NCBI GenBank assembly: GCA_949289125.1
Contig: CASEME010000021.1
Location: forward strand, 1-53,700
Origin: an uncultured Eubacteriales bacterium
GTDB lineage: Bacteria > Bacillota > Clostridia > Christensenellales > CAG-314
Direction of reading: 5' to 3'
Length of the DNA: 53,700 nucleotides
Shown: positions 53,300 through 53,700 of the stretch, piece after piece
How the letters are laid out: every line of letters begins with the position of its first letter
How positions within the stretch are numbered: the first letter of the stretch is position 1
The notes under the pieces: model-generated
Database searches by the model: none
What the model was told of the DNA's origin: nothing
The model's input: only the letters and a program-made list of their open reading frames with translations
Position numbers and translations under genes: made by a program

Positions 53300-53700
53300 A
53301 TGAACATTGAACAAATAGCCAAAGAAGACAAAAACACAATGCTTGCAATGCTTACCAACCATTTGGAAGGTTGGGTGCGAGAAATGTTGGAAGAAATGGG
53401 AAGTTTTACACCATTTTTGGTGGTGCTTTGCAATGACGACAGACCAAAGTTTTTTGCTGTACCTGTTAACGGACAAACGGACGTGGACGAAGTGTTTAAG
53501 GTGGCAGCCAACATGTTGAAAGAACAGACCTTTGACGGAGCAATTTTTTGTATGATTGCACCTGTTATTGACAGAAAAGGCAAAACGGTCAATGCTATTA
53601 AGTCCGTTGTTGTTTTGCCAAACAAAATGGCAGGTGATTTTTTCACGTTGTACAAACTCAAAGGACTTTTCAAAAAGCAACCTGTATATTTGGAAACTGT
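53300..53700 (+). CDS. Unknown protein, 3' end beyond the window
   Basis: An ORF open to the right edge (133 codons seen), with GGGGAAGAG before the ATG. It begins MNIEQIAKEDKNTMLAMLTN; later parts are FTPFLVVLCNDDRPKFFAVPVN and GAIFCMIAPVIDRKGKT. Codon use and base composition return to the backbone style, so the island probably ends near 53280. Minus-strand ORFs over the same bases are shadows. I do not recognise the family. Confidence 0.6.
   Translation, partial: MNIEQIAKEDKNTMLAMLTNHLEGWVREMLEEMGSFTPFLVVLCNDDRPKFFAVPVNGQTDVDEVFKVAANMLKEQTFDGAIFCMIAPVIDRKGKTVNAIKSVVVLPNKMAGDFFTLYKLKGLFKKQPVYLET

Noticed and set aside
53276..53680. Two minus-strand ORFs at the right edge
   Set aside because: The plus strand carries an ORF with a ribosome site that is open to the window end, with backbone-like codon use; the minus ORFs are its shadows.

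Overview
The window reads as chromosome from a spore-forming, low-to-mid GC Bacillota, most likely an uncultured clostridial gut organism. The taxonomic call is inference. Its basis is a SpoIIE phosphatase, a gerKA-gerKB-gerKC germination operon, forespore- and mother-cell-type promoter motifs, strong GGAGG ribosome sites and WalJ/RlmH/UppP/GyrBA gene content. gyrBA, recF, walJ and rlmH commonly lie near the replication origin in this phylum, so the window may be origin-proximal, but I found no dnaA, dnaN or DnaA-box cluster.

Backbone, 1-41652. In order: an AraC regulator (-); a YhaO/YhaN (SbcD/SbcC-like) nuclease-ATPase pair; a split transketolase; a large BspA-type leucine-rich-repeat lipoprotein; a small membrane protein facing an ArsR regulator; a HAD hydrolase (-); recF (-) divergent from gyrB-gyrA; argS; spoIIE followed by a stand-alone GlmU acetyltransferase domain; uppP (-) divergent from ychF; a GPH-type sugar symporter; the coupled block walJ-CPBP protease-rlmH; a pseudo-esterase; lepB; the gerK operon; a RimK-like ATP-grasp ligase; an M18 aminopeptidase; a nicotinamidase-like hydrolase (-); a CAT-like acetyltransferase (-); a putative spore-lysis amidase (-) with a sigma-K-like promoter; and an RsmF-type rRNA methylase. 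Most units end in clear intrinsic hairpin terminators. Four genes (recF, walJ, gerKA, rsmF) have good promoters whose -10 box lies only 6-10 nt before the start codon, with no Shine-Dalgarno sequence. They look leaderless, which is unusual for Bacillota.

Accessory region, 42136-53280. tRNA-Ser(GCU) is followed by a visibly AT-richer block of small genes including PcfK-like and PcfJ-like proteins, the style of a conjugative plasmid, ICE or phage accessory module. Two of its genes, a DUF7222-like gene and pcfJ, are each cut by one in-frame TAA. The block opens with a non-coding segment carrying a long imperfect inverted repeat. Next comes a bacteriocin-type island: an intact HlyD-like exporter adaptor, three ORFs sharing an ELDREEMSYVxGG double-glycine leader, several small membrane proteins that may give immunity, and only the first ~20 codons of a C39-peptidase ABC exporter. 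Two promoters, for hlyD and for the exporter remnant, share a 13-bp palindrome overlapping the -10 box. Two precursor genes sit behind a ~200-bp direct repeat that carries a perfect TTGACA-TATAAT promoter. One precursor is frameshifted at an A8 tract. After this come a 5'-truncated polymorphic-toxin fragment with a PD-(D/E)XK-type nuclease tail and its probable immunity gene. A gene with backbone-like codon use then runs off the right edge.

How it fits together: the left 41 kb is ordinary housekeeping and sporulation content with a few oddities. The right 11 kb is an accessory island in partial decay, where antibacterial peptides, an orphan toxin-immunity pair and mobile-element remnants have been stacked downstream of a tRNA gene.
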